Below, piece after piece: positions 21,441 through 30,052 of a stretch of DNA of 31,049 nt; the first letter of the stretch is position 1, and each line of letters opens with the position of its first letter. Both the position numbers and the translations under genes were made by a program. Source of the DNA: a virus; the IMG/VR virus record IMGVR_UViG_3300042301_001934, positions 1 to 31,049 of that record. One strand, 5' to 3'. Below the pieces are notes generated by a model. It saw only the letters and a list, made by a program, of their open reading frames with translations. It did no database searches and was not told the DNA's origin.

Positions 21441-21639
21441 ATTTTTTACCCAATTTAGTTAATATTACTTTGTCCCCTTTGCGTTCAATAAGTTTCAAAT
21501 CTTCTAACCGAAATATCGTTGCCCAACTAATGTTTTTATCCTTAATATAGCACCTACCTTCTAACCCACTTTCGTAATGACACACTACATTTGCTTGCAG
21601 TTGCTTGATTAATTCGGTTTGTACTTTGCTTAGTTTCAT
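21424..21639 (-). CDS. Winged-helix-like small protein, 71 aa
   Basis: The arrangement VQTELIKQLQANVVC ... SWATIFRLEDLKLIERKGDKVILTKLGKKY resembles a compact winged helix (helix, helix, beta hairpin with LTKLGK). It could be a small DNA-binding regulator. It lies 48 nt after the metallophosphoesterase stop, in the same direction. Confidence 0.6.
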   Translation of the reverse strand: MKLSKVQTELIKQLQANVVCHYESGLEGRCYIKDKNISWATIFRLEDLKLIERKGDKVILTKLGKKYESTN

Positions 21640-21687
21640 GGTAAGGTTATAGGTTTACTTTTTGGCTTGTTTTGTCAGTCTATATGC

Positions 21688-22842
21688 TTAAAATATATGT
21701 GTTAAACGTGCTACTTGCCCATGTAATCTATGATGCAAAAATCCTTCGATACATTTAGGACTATGCTGATAGCCTTTACGATGATGCCATGAATCCGCCC
21801 CACTAGGACTTCTTAACGATTCGACACAAACGCCCATGTAATCTTTAGCTACCTTGTGATGCACATGATGAGTATATATATACTTGTGCTTGCATGAGCT
21901 CCATGTATCTGCTTCGTGAGCCATTAACATAGGCAAATCAGCTACTTTAGCGCCATCGCCATGACAAGTACCAATTAAGTTATTGAAGTAAGTCATGTAC
22001 TTTCTATGTCGCATATCAACATTGAAAGTTATGTTTTTGCATTTCGCAAATTGCGCTTCAATAGTTTGACATAAAAAAAACCCATGTACATAGTCATGGT
22101 TGGAAGGATTATAAACAAATTCAACATCTGCAACACCGAGTAAAATAGTTAGTATATCAACGTACAATTTACGTGCTGTTCTATAATTGTCATACCACAT
22201 AGCATCCGTATCTTGTTTAGTACCACTTGTAGTTTCGTTGCGTGGACTATCAACGTGCAATATATCGTTTCCTGCCACAAAAAGTATCTTATCTATGTTA
22301 TACCCTTGACACTTCTGTAATATGCCTCTAACACCCTCTAAAACACGTTGAACCGCTATCTGACTATTGTAATCTTCTCCAGTTTCAAATGATGAGCAAA
22401 GTTTACCAATGTGAATGTCGGCAGGATCAACAACAAGCAAATAGCTATCTTTATTTTCTATTCTTTTTGGAGATGTAATTACTACCGCTTCTTTTCGTAT
22501 ATCTTCTAATATTAAATCTTTGAGTGTTTCAAATTCTTTTAGTTGCGGTTCTTGATAGTTAGGATTTTTGATAAACAAAGAAGCACCATTGTCTTTCATC
22601 CAAAGGTGCTTTACATCTCTATTCTCAATGTCTAATCTATCAGTGGCTTCATAAACTCCTTGATAATCACTTTCTATTCTATGCCTATTACGTTCAATGT
22701 ACTTACGAAAAGCGTGTACTTTCTTATTCTTATTTCTTGAATCGTTGGTGTTAAGCAGTTTAGCAACTATTTCAGTGGATGATAAGCCTTCTCCTAAAAG
22801 TTGTTTTATTTGAACGTAATAATCCCTAAAGTTATATTGCAT
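21688..22842 (-). CDS. Calcineurin-like metallophosphoesterase with N-terminal HTH
   Basis: 384 residues. The N-terminal ~60 residues look like an HTH (GLSSTEIVAKLLNTND) plus basic helix. The catalytic part follows the metallophosphoesterase order: DIH (D142/H144), GND (191-193), SNHD (247-250), GTCHGDG (H294) and THHVHH (324-329). Such phage enzymes hydrolyse phosphodiesters or nucleotide second messengers; the true substrate is not known, and the DNA-binding-like N-terminus suggests nucleic acid. It is encoded 19 nt after the holin-like gene, so it is in the same transcript as the lysis proteins. Confidence 0.82.
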   Translation of the reverse strand: MQYNFRDYYVQIKQLLGEGLSSTEIVAKLLNTNDSRNKNKKVHAFRKYIERNRHRIESDYQGVYEATDRLDIENRDVKHLWMKDNGASLFIKNPNYQEPQLKEFETLKDLILEDIRKEAVVITSPKRIENKDSYLLVVDPADIHIGKLCSSFETGEDYNSQIAVQRVLEGVRGILQKCQGYNIDKILFVAGNDILHVDSPRNETTSGTKQDTDAMWYDNYRTARKLYVDILTILLGVADVEFVYNPSNHDYVHGFFLCQTIEAQFAKCKNITFNVDMRHRKYMTYFNNLIGTCHGDGAKVADLPMLMAHEADTWSSCKHKYIYTHHVHHKVAKDYMGVCVESLRSPSGADSWHHRKGYQHSPKCIEGFLHHRLHGQVARLTHIF

Positions 22843-22861
22843 GGTTATAATTTACATTTAC

Positions 22862-23095
22862 CTACAATATAGGTTCTATTTTTTCTTTTCCGTAATTTTT
22901 ATATTCAGGATTAAACCAATTGATAATAATAGGCAAATTAGCAATTAACCCAGCCGTTAATAGTTTCTTTGCTAGTTCAATATCCATTGTAAACAAGTCG
23001 TGACCTGCTGATAATTCAGTTAACCACATAGTTAGTACAATAGATGCAAATCCTTTAATAAACGTGCCTAATGGCGTTGCAAGTAATTTTTTCAT
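22862..23095 (-). CDS. Holin-like membrane protein
   Basis: 77 residues with two hydrophobic segments (about 12-28 FIKGFASIVLTMWLTEL and 43-60 KKLLTAGLIANLPIIINWF), a basic start, and the C-terminal NWFNPEYKNYGKEK. The (I)NW(L/F)NP-x-(D/E)-x-x-YGKE ending is a pattern I associate with a phage holin family. It would form pores in the cytoplasmic membrane to release the endolysin. It lies next to two spanin-like genes. Confidence 0.65.
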   Translation of the reverse strand: MKKLLATPLGTFIKGFASIVLTMWLTELSAGHDLFTMDIELAKKLLTAGLIANLPIIINWFNPEYKNYGKEKIEPIL

Positions 23096-23107
23096 AGTAA
23101 AATATAA

Positions 23108-23404
23108 TTAATAATTAATGATACGATTTCGAGTACAAATAGAATCAAACCCCAACGGAATATCCATAACACATTGTAAAACGTAGGTTTGTGAATCTTG
23201 CAATATCTGTATAGAATTTTCCAATTCTTCATTGACTTCTTTTTGTTTTTCATTACATACCTTTTCAAGTGAATCGATTATATTTGTTTGTATGTTTACA
23301 TTAGGCAGTTTGTTCATCTGACTTTTTTCCAATTCGTAATCAGTAAACATTAAGAAAAATGCTGTGACAAATATTGAGATTATATGTATAATAGTTAATT
23401 TCAT
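23108..23404 (-). CDS. Spanin-like membrane-anchored coiled-coil protein (second of pair)
   Basis: 98 residues: one N-terminal hydrophobic segment (IIHIISIFVTAFFLMF) then a long polar helix with acidic/amide residues (SLEKVCNEKQKEVNEELENSI) and three cysteines. Overlaps the previous gene by 4 nt (ATGA). It could serve as partner to the protein at 23401-23712 in a two-part disruption of the outer membrane. No lipobox is visible, so the o-spanin role is not certain. Confidence 0.55.
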   Translation of the reverse strand: MKLTIIHIISIFVTAFFLMFTDYELEKSQMNKLPNVNIQTNIIDSLEKVCNEKQKEVNEELENSIQILQDSQTYVLQCVMDIPLGFDSICTRNRIINY

Positions 23405-23712
23405 TTCTTTGGCAATATTTGTTTGATTGACAATTTAATTCTATTAGCTTCACGAAGTAACGAATCAGTTTTTTTAATCTCATTTGTCAAAGCGTCTATC
23501 TTAGTATTAACATACACCACACTTAATGAATCGTACTTAGCCTTCCATTGATTTCGCTCGTCAATAAAGACTTGCTGCTGCGCTAGATTTTGCTTGTATA
23601 AGTAACCTGATACGGGTATAAATAGGAATATCAACAATAGTAATATAACAAGAGTTCTATCACTTAATGGTAGGCTTAGCCATTCTTTAATTATTTTCCA
23701 AATTTCAGTCAT
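23401..23712 (-). CDS. Spanin-like membrane protein with coiled coil (Rz-type)
   Basis: 103 residues: a membrane segment near 18-38 (RTLVILLLLIFLFIPVSGYL) and a C-terminal coiled coil to the end (KYDSLSVVYVNTKIDALTN ...). This is the architecture of inner-membrane spanins and of phage holin-accessory proteins. Context (neighbouring membrane proteins, holin) supports a lysis function. It starts on the last base of the previous gene's stop. Confidence 0.6.
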   Translation of the reverse strand: MTEIWKIIKEWLSLPLSDRTLVILLLLIFLFIPVSGYLYKQNLAQQQVFIDERNQWKAKYDSLSVVYVNTKIDALTNEIKKTDSLLREANRIKLSIKQILPKK

Positions 23713-24134
23713 TAGTAAATCAAAGTATATGTTGTATGAAATCCTATGTTATATATCATAGATGATAATGCAAAGTCGGCTACATAGTGCCTAAACTTAC
23801 GTTTCCCATTCCCAATGGTTATAGCCCCACCAAGTATAAACGTCTTATGCAAGGTATTTAATAAATGTGTGCCATCAGTTGTCCAAACCATTGCAGTAGT
23901 AGCTAATGGTACTTTACTTGTATATTTGTTTTTATAGCTTTGTTGCCATCGCCAAAATTGGTCATTTGCGCTAGGGTGAACTGCCTTAAATTGTGGGTAA
24001 TGCCATAGCAATGTTTCTCTTAAACCATAAGTTGCACCTGCCAAATAAACGCACGTTAAGCCTATGAACTTTTCGGTTTTCGGCTTGGCTTGTAGTAGCA
24101 AAGGGAATAGTAATATGAGAAGTATTTTATTCAC
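23712..24134 (-). CDS. Exported hypothetical protein, 140 aa
   Basis: An N-terminal signal (MNKILLILLFPLLLQAKP) and then a conserved-looking aromatic body (QFWRWQQSYKNKY, TTAMVWTTDGTHLLNT, GNGKRKFRHYVADFALSS). I associate the WRW-QSYKNKY/VWTTD pattern with an uncharacterised Bacteroidota phage family. It may be periplasmic or a membrane protein (a second hydrophobic stretch near 25-40). It overlaps the previous gene by 8 nt. Confidence 0.65.
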   Translation of the reverse strand: MNKILLILLFPLLLQAKPKTEKFIGLTCVYLAGATYGLRETLLWHYPQFKAVHPSANDQFWRWQQSYKNKYTSKVPLATTAMVWTTDGTHLLNTLHKTFILGGAITIGNGKRKFRHYVADFALSSMIYNIGFHTTYTLIY

Positions 24135-24333
24135 TTATTATTGGCTTGTAGTCTATTTCTTCCAATTCACCCAATTCTGATTTTATACCCTCGAATGCGT
24201 AGTCGGTCAACACATCAGCACTCACCACCCAATTATCATTCGCATCTTGCACAAATTCAAGCAATGAATTGCCATTGGCATATCCATTTAAAATATTGTA
24301 TTGTTCAAATGTTGCTTTTAATACTCGTGCCAT
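24127..24333 (-). CDS. Hypothetical protein, 68 aa
   Basis: Acidic small protein (MARVLKATFEQYNILNGYAN ... ELGELEEIDYKPIISE). It starts on the last base of the adhesin gene's stop and overlaps the next gene by 8 nt. A small virion or chaperone protein is possible. Unrecognised. Confidence 0.65.
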   Translation of the reverse strand: MARVLKATFEQYNILNGYANGNSLLEFVQDANDNWVVSADVLTDYAFEGIKSELGELEEIDYKPIISE

Positions 24334-25511
24334 TATAATGAGTTTATGTAAGTGTCTAATATTATTTTTAATTGAGCATTTTCAGCAACTAATGAAGTGC
24401 CCATCCCATATACAGAAGCACGAGCATCGCAACCTTGGGGTAATACATATTGATTACCATTATGGATGCTTGTACTAGTAGCTGTTCTGCTTATTTGGGT
24501 ACTGCCATTAAATAGTTCAACGTTAGTAGATGATGTTCTATTGATTACCTTCAAACCTGCACCGCTTAAATCAGCATTTGAAGAGATTGCAGAACCTCCT
24601 TGATTTATTTTGTGGTCGTTACCGCTCCTGTTTTGAAATAAATTTTGTGAAATTCCTAAAACAGAATCTAATACATACATCGCAGGAGTTACAAACGCAG
24701 TTTTTAAATAAATGAATCTCGAAGCATTGTTTAGGGTATATTGAACTCCGCTAGTAGCAGGGTTAAAGTTGGTGTTTAAATACGATGTAGAAGCATTACC
24801 CTTGAATCCTTGATTAGCTGTAAACGTTGGTGAATTAACTAAGGTTAATTGATGTGCGCTTGGGTTCTTAAAATTCAACGTAGCCATGTTGCTATTGTTT
24901 GTAGCCATGATATATAGCACGTCTAATTTAGACCAAATCCCTGCGCTCTTAAAACTTAATACCGTTGCATTTTGTTTACCTTGCAATGTTGCATCGGGCA
25001 ATGTATATCCTAAAGTCGTTCCTCTTGATAATACACTTGCATAATCAGCATCTAATATGTAAACGACATTACTATCAGCATTCGTACAACCATCACTATC
25101 ACACGCAGTAACAACGCATTTAATGTTCTGACCTGCGTCTGCTTGGACTAAGGTATAAGTATTATTCGTTTCACCGACTAGCAAAGTTAATCCTCTATAC
25201 CATTGATAAGTGTATGGTGGTATTATCCCTGTGTCGCTAGTCCATGTACCTGTTGAGCAAGTCAATATTTGACCAACAACTAACGTTCCGCTTATCGCAG
25301 GTGGTACGGTGTTGATAGGTGCGTTGCCGTCACTACAAAGGTTATTTGCCTCAAAATATTGTTGCCATTGATATTCGTTCTTTGCATCGTTTGCCGTGAA
25401 CCAAACACCATCGGCTTGATTACAACAAGTATAAGTTTCATTGCAAACCAATGCGCTAAACTCGTCTTGAGTTAGTACTTGGCCTGTTGCTATGTTAGTA
25501 TATGTAGGCAT
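24333..25511 (-). CDS. Ig-like domain virion adhesin / decoration protein
   Basis: 392 residues. Residues ~66-150 form a bacterial Ig-like domain of the type APxITGxxVVGQxLTCSTGTWTS...YTYQWYRG...TYTLVQADAGQNIKCVVTA, with the canonical Cys and Trp. Residues ~165-390 look like a beta-sandwich (concanavalin/LamG-like) domain rich in Asn, Ser and Thr. The first ~60 residues carry a Cys-Cys pair and may attach to the virion. These modules bind cell-surface sugars; a tail fibre or capsid decoration role is likely. Encoded among structural genes, directly before the lysis genes. Confidence 0.75.
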   Translation of the reverse strand: MPTYTNIATGQVLTQDEFSALVCNETYTCCNQADGVWFTANDAKNEYQWQQYFEANNLCSDGNAPINTVPPAISGTLVVGQILTCSTGTWTSDTGIIPPYTYQWYRGLTLLVGETNNTYTLVQADAGQNIKCVVTACDSDGCTNADSNVVYILDADYASVLSRGTTLGYTLPDATLQGKQNATVLSFKSAGIWSKLDVLYIMATNNSNMATLNFKNPSAHQLTLVNSPTFTANQGFKGNASTSYLNTNFNPATSGVQYTLNNASRFIYLKTAFVTPAMYVLDSVLGISQNLFQNRSGNDHKINQGGSAISSNADLSGAGLKVINRTSSTNVELFNGSTQISRTATSTSIHNGNQYVLPQGCDARASVYGMGTSLVAENAQLKIILDTYINSL

Positions 25512-25786
25512 TATCTTGTAGGCAAAGCCGTTGTTTGATTTGTGAATAAAATGACTTTGAAATATACATTAAAATAATCATCAACTATCAATGTAGATTC
25601 ATCGCATTGGATTGTTTGAGTGTTTACAAAAGACCCATTATCAATTAATGAAACTCCTGCTGTAATATCTACACCATTTACGTAAAACAAAGTGCCTGGA
25701 GGTATAGAAGTGAAACTTATAAAAATCTCTCCACTATAAGTTAAAGTAGTGTTTACCGCTCCTGCAATTACATTTTGTACAAACAT
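25511..25786 (-). CDS. Hypothetical structural protein, 91 aa
   Basis: Predicted all-beta (TLTYSGEIFISFTSIPPGTL, VNTQTIQCDESTLIVDDYF). Both ends share single bases with neighbouring start and stop codons. Probably a small virion protein or an accessory to the Ig-like protein. Unrecognised. Confidence 0.65.
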   Translation of the reverse strand: MFVQNVIAGAVNTTLTYSGEIFISFTSIPPGTLFYVNGVDITAGVSLIDNGSFVNTQTIQCDESTLIVDDYFNVYFKVILFTNQTTALPTR

Positions 25787-26139
25787 TATAAGTCTAGTTT
25801 TTGTTGGTTAACAATAGGATTTATAGGTCTGTTTGTCAACTCAGAAAAGTAGAAAACAAGACCGCAAAATAAAGGATAAAATATTAAGGTTAATACCCAT
25901 CCTTGAAAGAATAGTATCGACAATAAGATATAAGATAGTTCGGCAAATCTTTGAACTGTGCAAACTTTACACCCACCCAAAGAACGATAAATAAAGTCGT
26001 TACGTGTAGCAAAGTATTTAATCCAACTTTGAACAAAAGATAGTAATTGTTCGGGTTGAATTAAGTACAAATACAACTTTGCCAAACCATTGCATGATAA
26101 AGCTAAAACTAAAAAGTATATGATAAATTCTATTGTCAT
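25786..26139 (-). CDS. Multi-pass membrane protein, 117 aa
   Basis: Taken from ATG at 26139, which overlaps the previous stop as ATGA; an upstream in-frame ATG at 26163 would give a 28-nt overlap and is less likely. Three hydrophobic segments: near 2-18, then around 68-84 and 86-103. A Cys-x2-Cys (GGCKVCT) lies between. It is odd to find this in a structural-gene row. The CxxC plus membrane layout is seen in some phage and host membrane proteins of unknown role. Confidence 0.65.
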   Translation of the reverse strand: MTIEFIIYFLVLALSCNGLAKLYLYLIQPEQLLSFVQSWIKYFATRNDFIYRSLGGCKVCTVQRFAELSYILLSILFFQGWVLTLIFYPLFCGLVFYFSELTNRPINPIVNQQKLDL

Positions 26140-26822
26140 GGTATGTATGTATATTGTGAACAAGGTACTTGAACGCCTATTTTAAATCCTTCGATAATAT
26201 TTGAATATGCTGTTACTTCACCGCCTATCGTCATTTGTTGGTCGCAGTCTTCGTTGATTATAACGGCATTTATTTTGATAATAAAATCAGTTGGTAATAA
26301 AGTCTTATCTACTATTGTAATCGTTGTTCCTGAAACGCTAATACCACCGCTTAATGCCGTTAATGTAGCTGTTGTTGTTCCGCTTGGTGAAATATCAATA
26401 TCAGGTGTAAAATTAAACGTTGAACCATTTTGAAGTGCATCGTAATTACTAAACTCAATTAAGAATTTACCACTTAATTGTGAATTATTACAACCATCAA
26501 ATACGTATGATGAAACCGTATTTAAAGTGTCATCGGTATTTACCACAAAAGTTGATGGTACTAAATTAAATTTAAAGCAATTTATAAAAGCACCTTCATT
26601 GTCATACAATGCAAATGTAGTATCTGTACTTTCATTAAATAATTCGTGTGGTATTTCTAACTTAGAGGCTTCGTTACCTGTTGTTGTAAAAGTTTGCGTT
26701 ACTTCAGCGCCGTTGAAGTCGTAAATTATGGTATAGGTCCACGTGCCGACCAATGCAACATTTGTTAAAATGTCTTGGCATGAATTAAAACAACCTAAGT
26801 CTATTGGATTATCGCAACACAT
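26136..26822 (-). CDS. Cysteine-rich beta structural protein, 228 aa
   Basis: Starts MCCDNPIDLGCFNSCQ; eight cysteines in all. The rest is beta-rich (GTWTYTIIYDFNGAEVTQTF, TTTATLTALSGGISVSGTTI), as in tail tube or decoration proteins. It lies between head-completion genes and the Ig-like adhesin, so a tail tube or virion-surface role is suggested. Its first codon directly follows the previous stop. Confidence 0.7.
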   Translation of the reverse strand: MCCDNPIDLGCFNSCQDILTNVALVGTWTYTIIYDFNGAEVTQTFTTTGNEASKLEIPHELFNESTDTTFALYDNEGAFINCFKFNLVPSTFVVNTDDTLNTVSSYVFDGCNNSQLSGKFLIEFSNYDALQNGSTFNFTPDIDISPSGTTTATLTALSGGISVSGTTITIVDKTLLPTDFIIKINAVIINEDCDQQMTIGGEVTAYSNIIEGFKIGVQVPCSQYTYIP

Positions 26823-27302
26823 TTAGCATTTACAAATTTGAGGTTTACAATTTTTAGTTGATACGATTTCTGTTACATCAAAATCAACTGAAAGCAAAGA
26901 TACTTTATTTAACCAATTATTTATGTTTCTTGTGCCTGTTTCTTCAAAAAAGACTTGTGTTTTTTCTGTAACGGATCTTGTTATATTATTTAATTGACAA
27001 CCATTCGACAAAGCATCGAGTATAACCATTAAATGAGTTTCTTCATCGGTTTCTAAAATCGATACAATTCTACATGATGTAGTTTTTTGCAATAAGTTTC
27101 TTTGGTACTTACTATAACGACTTTCTTTGAGTGAACGCAAATAAAAGTAGTTACCATGTTGGTCCGAAATGCCTCTATAAATACCATCATCATCAATAAC
27201 AAAATCAGTACCATCAGGCTTCGACACGTTCGCAAATCCTTGATTAAACTCACTTATAGTAGCAAGTAAATAATCTTTTATTTTTTCAAGTTGTGCTATC
27301 AT
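26823..27302 (-). CDS. Tail terminator / tail completion-like protein, 159 aa
   Basis: The size, an N-terminal helix (MIAQLEKIKDYLLATI), alternating beta strands and the position after a gp10-like gene fit a head-tail joining or tail terminator protein. The end is Cys-rich (NCKPQICKC). ATGA-type overlap with the preceding gene. Family membership is not certain. Confidence 0.6.
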   Translation of the reverse strand: MIAQLEKIKDYLLATISEFNQGFANVSKPDGTDFVIDDDGIYRGISDQHGNYFYLRSLKESRYSKYQRNLLQKTTSCRIVSILETDEETHLMVILDALSNGCQLNNITRSVTEKTQVFFEETGTRNINNWLNKVSLLSVDFDVTEIVSTKNCKPQICKC

Positions 27303-27832
27303 TGTTTTGCTACGATTATAGCTTCTTTAATTATCGATTCTTTTAAAAATTCCTTTTCGCGTTCAGTTAATCCCGACCATTCGCCAAATCTATCTGTATT
27401 GCCTTCTACTTTTTTATGTTCAAATGAATCAGCATTACCAAATAACACCTCACTACCAAACTTATAAACACGAAACGCACGTTCCATACTGCCACTAAAC
27501 TTTAGGTTAACGTTTGATGTTTCACGACCTTGTATATCTCTAAATTGATTATACCCACCTTGTAGAAACATTGTTGATTTTGTTTTTTTGCCTGTTTTAC
27601 CTATTGGCTTAAACGCTGCCTTACGGATAAACTTTGACTTACTAAAGTATTCAGGCTTTGCGCTATAAGTTCCTATATTTTGACCATCGCTATTTTTGCC
27701 TTCACCAAACACTCTATCCTTCCATTCTGCTTCAAGTTCTACCATACTTTGAGTTGCAATTATATCAGGCATCTTATCGTCTAAGTTGCTTGCTATTTCT
27801 TGCAGTCTTTCTGATAGTAATTCAAAACTCAT
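27299..27832 (-). CDS. Head-tail joining protein (gp10/virion-morphogenesis-like)
   Basis: 177 residues. Shape resembles the HK97-gp10/phage virion morphogenesis family: an N-terminal helix (LLSERLQEIASNLDDKMPDI), a mid-part with many basic residues (KSKFIRKAAFKPIGKTGKKTK), then GRETSNVNLKFSGSMERAFRVY and a helical end. These proteins join the head to the tail. Its start shares the last base with the preceding gene. Confidence 0.6.
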   Translation of the reverse strand: MSFELLSERLQEIASNLDDKMPDIIATQSMVELEAEWKDRVFGEGKNSDGQNIGTYSAKPEYFSKSKFIRKAAFKPIGKTGKKTKSTMFLQGGYNQFRDIQGRETSNVNLKFSGSMERAFRVYKFGSEVLFGNADSFEHKKVEGNTDRFGEWSGLTEREKEFLKESIIKEAIIVAKQ

Positions 27833-28809
27833 TATACGTTAGATTTTTTTTGTACGCCAGAGCAGTCAACACATTTACAACCGCCATCATTTTGCACTAA
27901 GAAGTTACGAAGTCCTAACATTGCATTTGTCATGTAGCTATTATAAGCATCAAACGCTGCTTCTGCTTGTGCTTTAATTTTTTCCTCCTTATAAATCGTC
28001 AAGTAATTTAAACGATTATTCATTAAGATTTCATCATAAAACATTGCGCCACATAATTCAAACGCTGCTTGCCCTATTAGGTTATTTGTTGCAAGGTCGC
28101 AAATCAAATCTGACAAATCACATTTGCATATGACATCTAATTCAATTCCGTATGCTTGTGAAGTATTAGCAACACCATTGTTTAACCCTGCGGTCCTAAC
28201 ACATTCGTTCTTTTTAGTATTACCACAACCAACACCGCAATTTGGTTCGTTTGAGTAAACACTTATTTCGCTTGGTAAAGTTACTTGGACCTCGCTACCT
28301 TTGATAGTAATGTTTAATTGAAATTCGTTTATTTGTCCAGCAACTAGATTAATAGTTGGATTATATTCAACACCGAACGTGTCGGCTATTTTTAAATTTG
28401 TTGTCCCTGTGTAATTAGAATAAATACGAACTCTTGAAAGTTCTATTTTTCTGAATCTACAATTAGGCTTTTGTTTGTAAATTACTATACCACGTCTTTC
28501 ACCGCTTGTGCCTGAAGGAATAACAGTTGACTTAAATTCGCCAGTTGCCCATGTATTGGCAGGTATTGAATTTACACGATAATTTGAAGCTATATACGCT
28601 TGTATATCGTTGTTTAAACGCATCATAGCACGTCTACGAATATCGGCTAAGTAGTTATAGCCTGTTATCGTTTTTTCGTCATTGTATTGTGACGCTGTTT
28701 GTATTGTAATGCCAGGGTAATCGGTTATGAAATACCCGCTTAATGAATCGGCATCAGCACCGCTACATTGTGCTTTAATTCCGATAATATTTTCAAAGCA
28801 ATTTGCCAT
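27832..28809 (-). CDS. Virion structural protein after the capsid gene, 325 aa
   Basis: Cysteine-rich (13 Cys), with clusters EPNCGVGCGN, VICKCDLSDLIC and CKCVDCSG. The N-terminal third is helical around DIRRRAMMRLNNDIQAYI; the middle is beta-rich. Position right after the capsid gene, behind a terminator, fits a connector/adaptor or a minor capsid protein. I cannot name a family. Confidence 0.65.
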   Translation of the reverse strand: MANCFENIIGIKAQCSGADADSLSGYFITDYPGITIQTASQYNDEKTITGYNYLADIRRRAMMRLNNDIQAYIASNYRVNSIPANTWATGEFKSTVIPSGTSGERRGIVIYKQKPNCRFRKIELSRVRIYSNYTGTTNLKIADTFGVEYNPTINLVAGQINEFQLNITIKGSEVQVTLPSEISVYSNEPNCGVGCGNTKKNECVRTAGLNNGVANTSQAYGIELDVICKCDLSDLICDLATNNLIGQAAFELCGAMFYDEILMNNRLNYLTIYKEEKIKAQAEAAFDAYNSYMTNAMLGLRNFLVQNDGGCKCVDCSGVQKKSNV

Positions 28810-28823
28810 GTAAAAAAAGATTT

Positions 28824-28850
28824 AAAAAAAGGGTGGTTATTAGCCACCCC
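28824..28850 (-). terminator. Intrinsic terminator after the capsid gene
   Basis: GGGTGG / CCACCC stem, 7-nt loop, followed by seven T on the minus strand, 13 nt after the capsid stop. Likely partial: it would make the capsid mRNA more abundant than the downstream structural genes. Confidence 0.75.
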
Positions 28851-28862
28851 TTAAAGTTTAGA

Positions 28863-29924
28863 CTAATCGCAACTTACAGCAGTTTCAGGGCAAACATCAT
28901 ATTTGATTAAGCCTGTGAATCCTTCATCAATACAACCTTGTGTAGGTAATATCAATGTTTTGTAATAGCTACGAATAGCGTATTGCCATTTTTGACATTT
29001 TGGTTCGTAAACAATATCCAAATCGAATAACAAACCACTAGGGTCTTCGATTACCGTATGTAAGAAAGTTTCACCTTCACGAATCAACGATGTAGGGTCA
29101 ACATTATCCCAACGACTTGGACTTTGACGTGAAGCGAACATGCCAGCATTTTTTGACCATGAAAGCAAGTTGATAACGCCAGGTAGTGCAGCGATTAATA
29201 CTTGGTTGCCCGCTGTATCAGGTGCGCAATTCGCATCAACCATATCTTTATCGTAAAATGCAGGGAAACGATCTATCATGCTAAGGTTTACGCCTCCGTC
29301 GTTAAAACCACCTGCTTGTACGCCTTTAGCGAATTTCGCTACAATACGATTACCCAACAACATTGGAGTTACACCGCCGAATCCTGCATCAGCATAATCA
29401 GCCATGATGTCAACATCGACATTGAATACTGGTGCGCCTAATGCGTTAATAAGTTTCAATGTGTTTGAGCTTTGTTGTGAACCTGTACAAACTGAAGTTA
29501 AAGCAGCAACGTTAATTTTTGCTTTAATCTTTTGCATTTGGTCCCACAAGTTAGCTGCGAATACTTCCATAACTTCCATAGAACCTAAGTCACGCAATGA
29601 AGCGATACCTATGTTTTTCCATGTAGGCATTGAATAGCAGTCGAAGGAATTAAATGTTGTACAAGTAGTCAAAGTACCTGAATCAGTACCTGCACCTGTA
29701 CAATCGAATGAGCCACATGCAACGGGTTCATCGCATTGTGAAGCAGCGTAAGTAATAGAGTATTGAGAATCTTTACCGTTCTCTTGAATCATACGTGCTT
29801 GAACCGCTGCACCATTTGCAGGTGATAAAGCTAAGTCAACCGTTCCTGCGGGTGCTTTATATCGACCTAACTGATATAGGTCATTAAGTTTTGCCTGTAT
29901 ATTAGGCGTGCAATTATTTGCCAT
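28863..29924 (-). CDS. Major capsid protein
   Basis: 353 residues; an HK97-type capsid protein by context and layout. It follows a scaffold-like gene and precedes head-completion genes and a strong terminator. The sequence has an N-terminal helix, a Cys-rich insertion (residues ~63-97), a long helical part (SLRDLGSMEVMEVFAANLWDQM), and a C-terminal beta domain. Twelve cysteines, unusual for a capsid, suggest disulfide bonding. The function is inferred from position, size and composition; no motif is decisive. Confidence 0.8.
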   Translation of the reverse strand: MANNCTPNIQAKLNDLYQLGRYKAPAGTVDLALSPANGAAVQARMIQENGKDSQYSITYAASQCDEPVACGSFDCTGAGTDSGTLTTCTTFNSFDCYSMPTWKNIGIASLRDLGSMEVMEVFAANLWDQMQKIKAKINVAALTSVCTGSQQSSNTLKLINALGAPVFNVDVDIMADYADAGFGGVTPMLLGNRIVAKFAKGVQAGGFNDGGVNLSMIDRFPAFYDKDMVDANCAPDTAGNQVLIAALPGVINLLSWSKNAGMFASRQSPSRWDNVDPTSLIREGETFLHTVIEDPSGLLFDLDIVYEPKCQKWQYAIRSYYKTLILPTQGCIDEGFTGLIKYDVCPETAVSCD

Positions 29925-29926
29925 TT

Positions 29927-30052
29927 TTAAATGTTTTTAAATGTTAAGAATATTGAACAATTAAATAGGCTTGTATCACGCCAATAAGTAAAAATGGATG
30001 TTTGGATAGGCACATACCAGCGCCAAGCGTGTTTGTTGTTGACATTACCCAT
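29927..30052 (-). CDS. Possible 41-aa peptide in the capsid leader
   Basis: Short frame (begins MGNVNNKHAWRWYVPIQTSI) ending 2 nt before the capsid ATG. Its start lies inside a perfect 7-bp hairpin TTGACAT / ATGTCAA (30039-30057). Aromatic-rich composition is unlike the neighbours. It may be a leader sequence only; the whole 150-nt gap is otherwise without a gene. Confidence 0.25.
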   Translation of the reverse strand: MGNVNNKHAWRWYVPIQTSIFTYWRDTSLFNCSIFLTFKNI

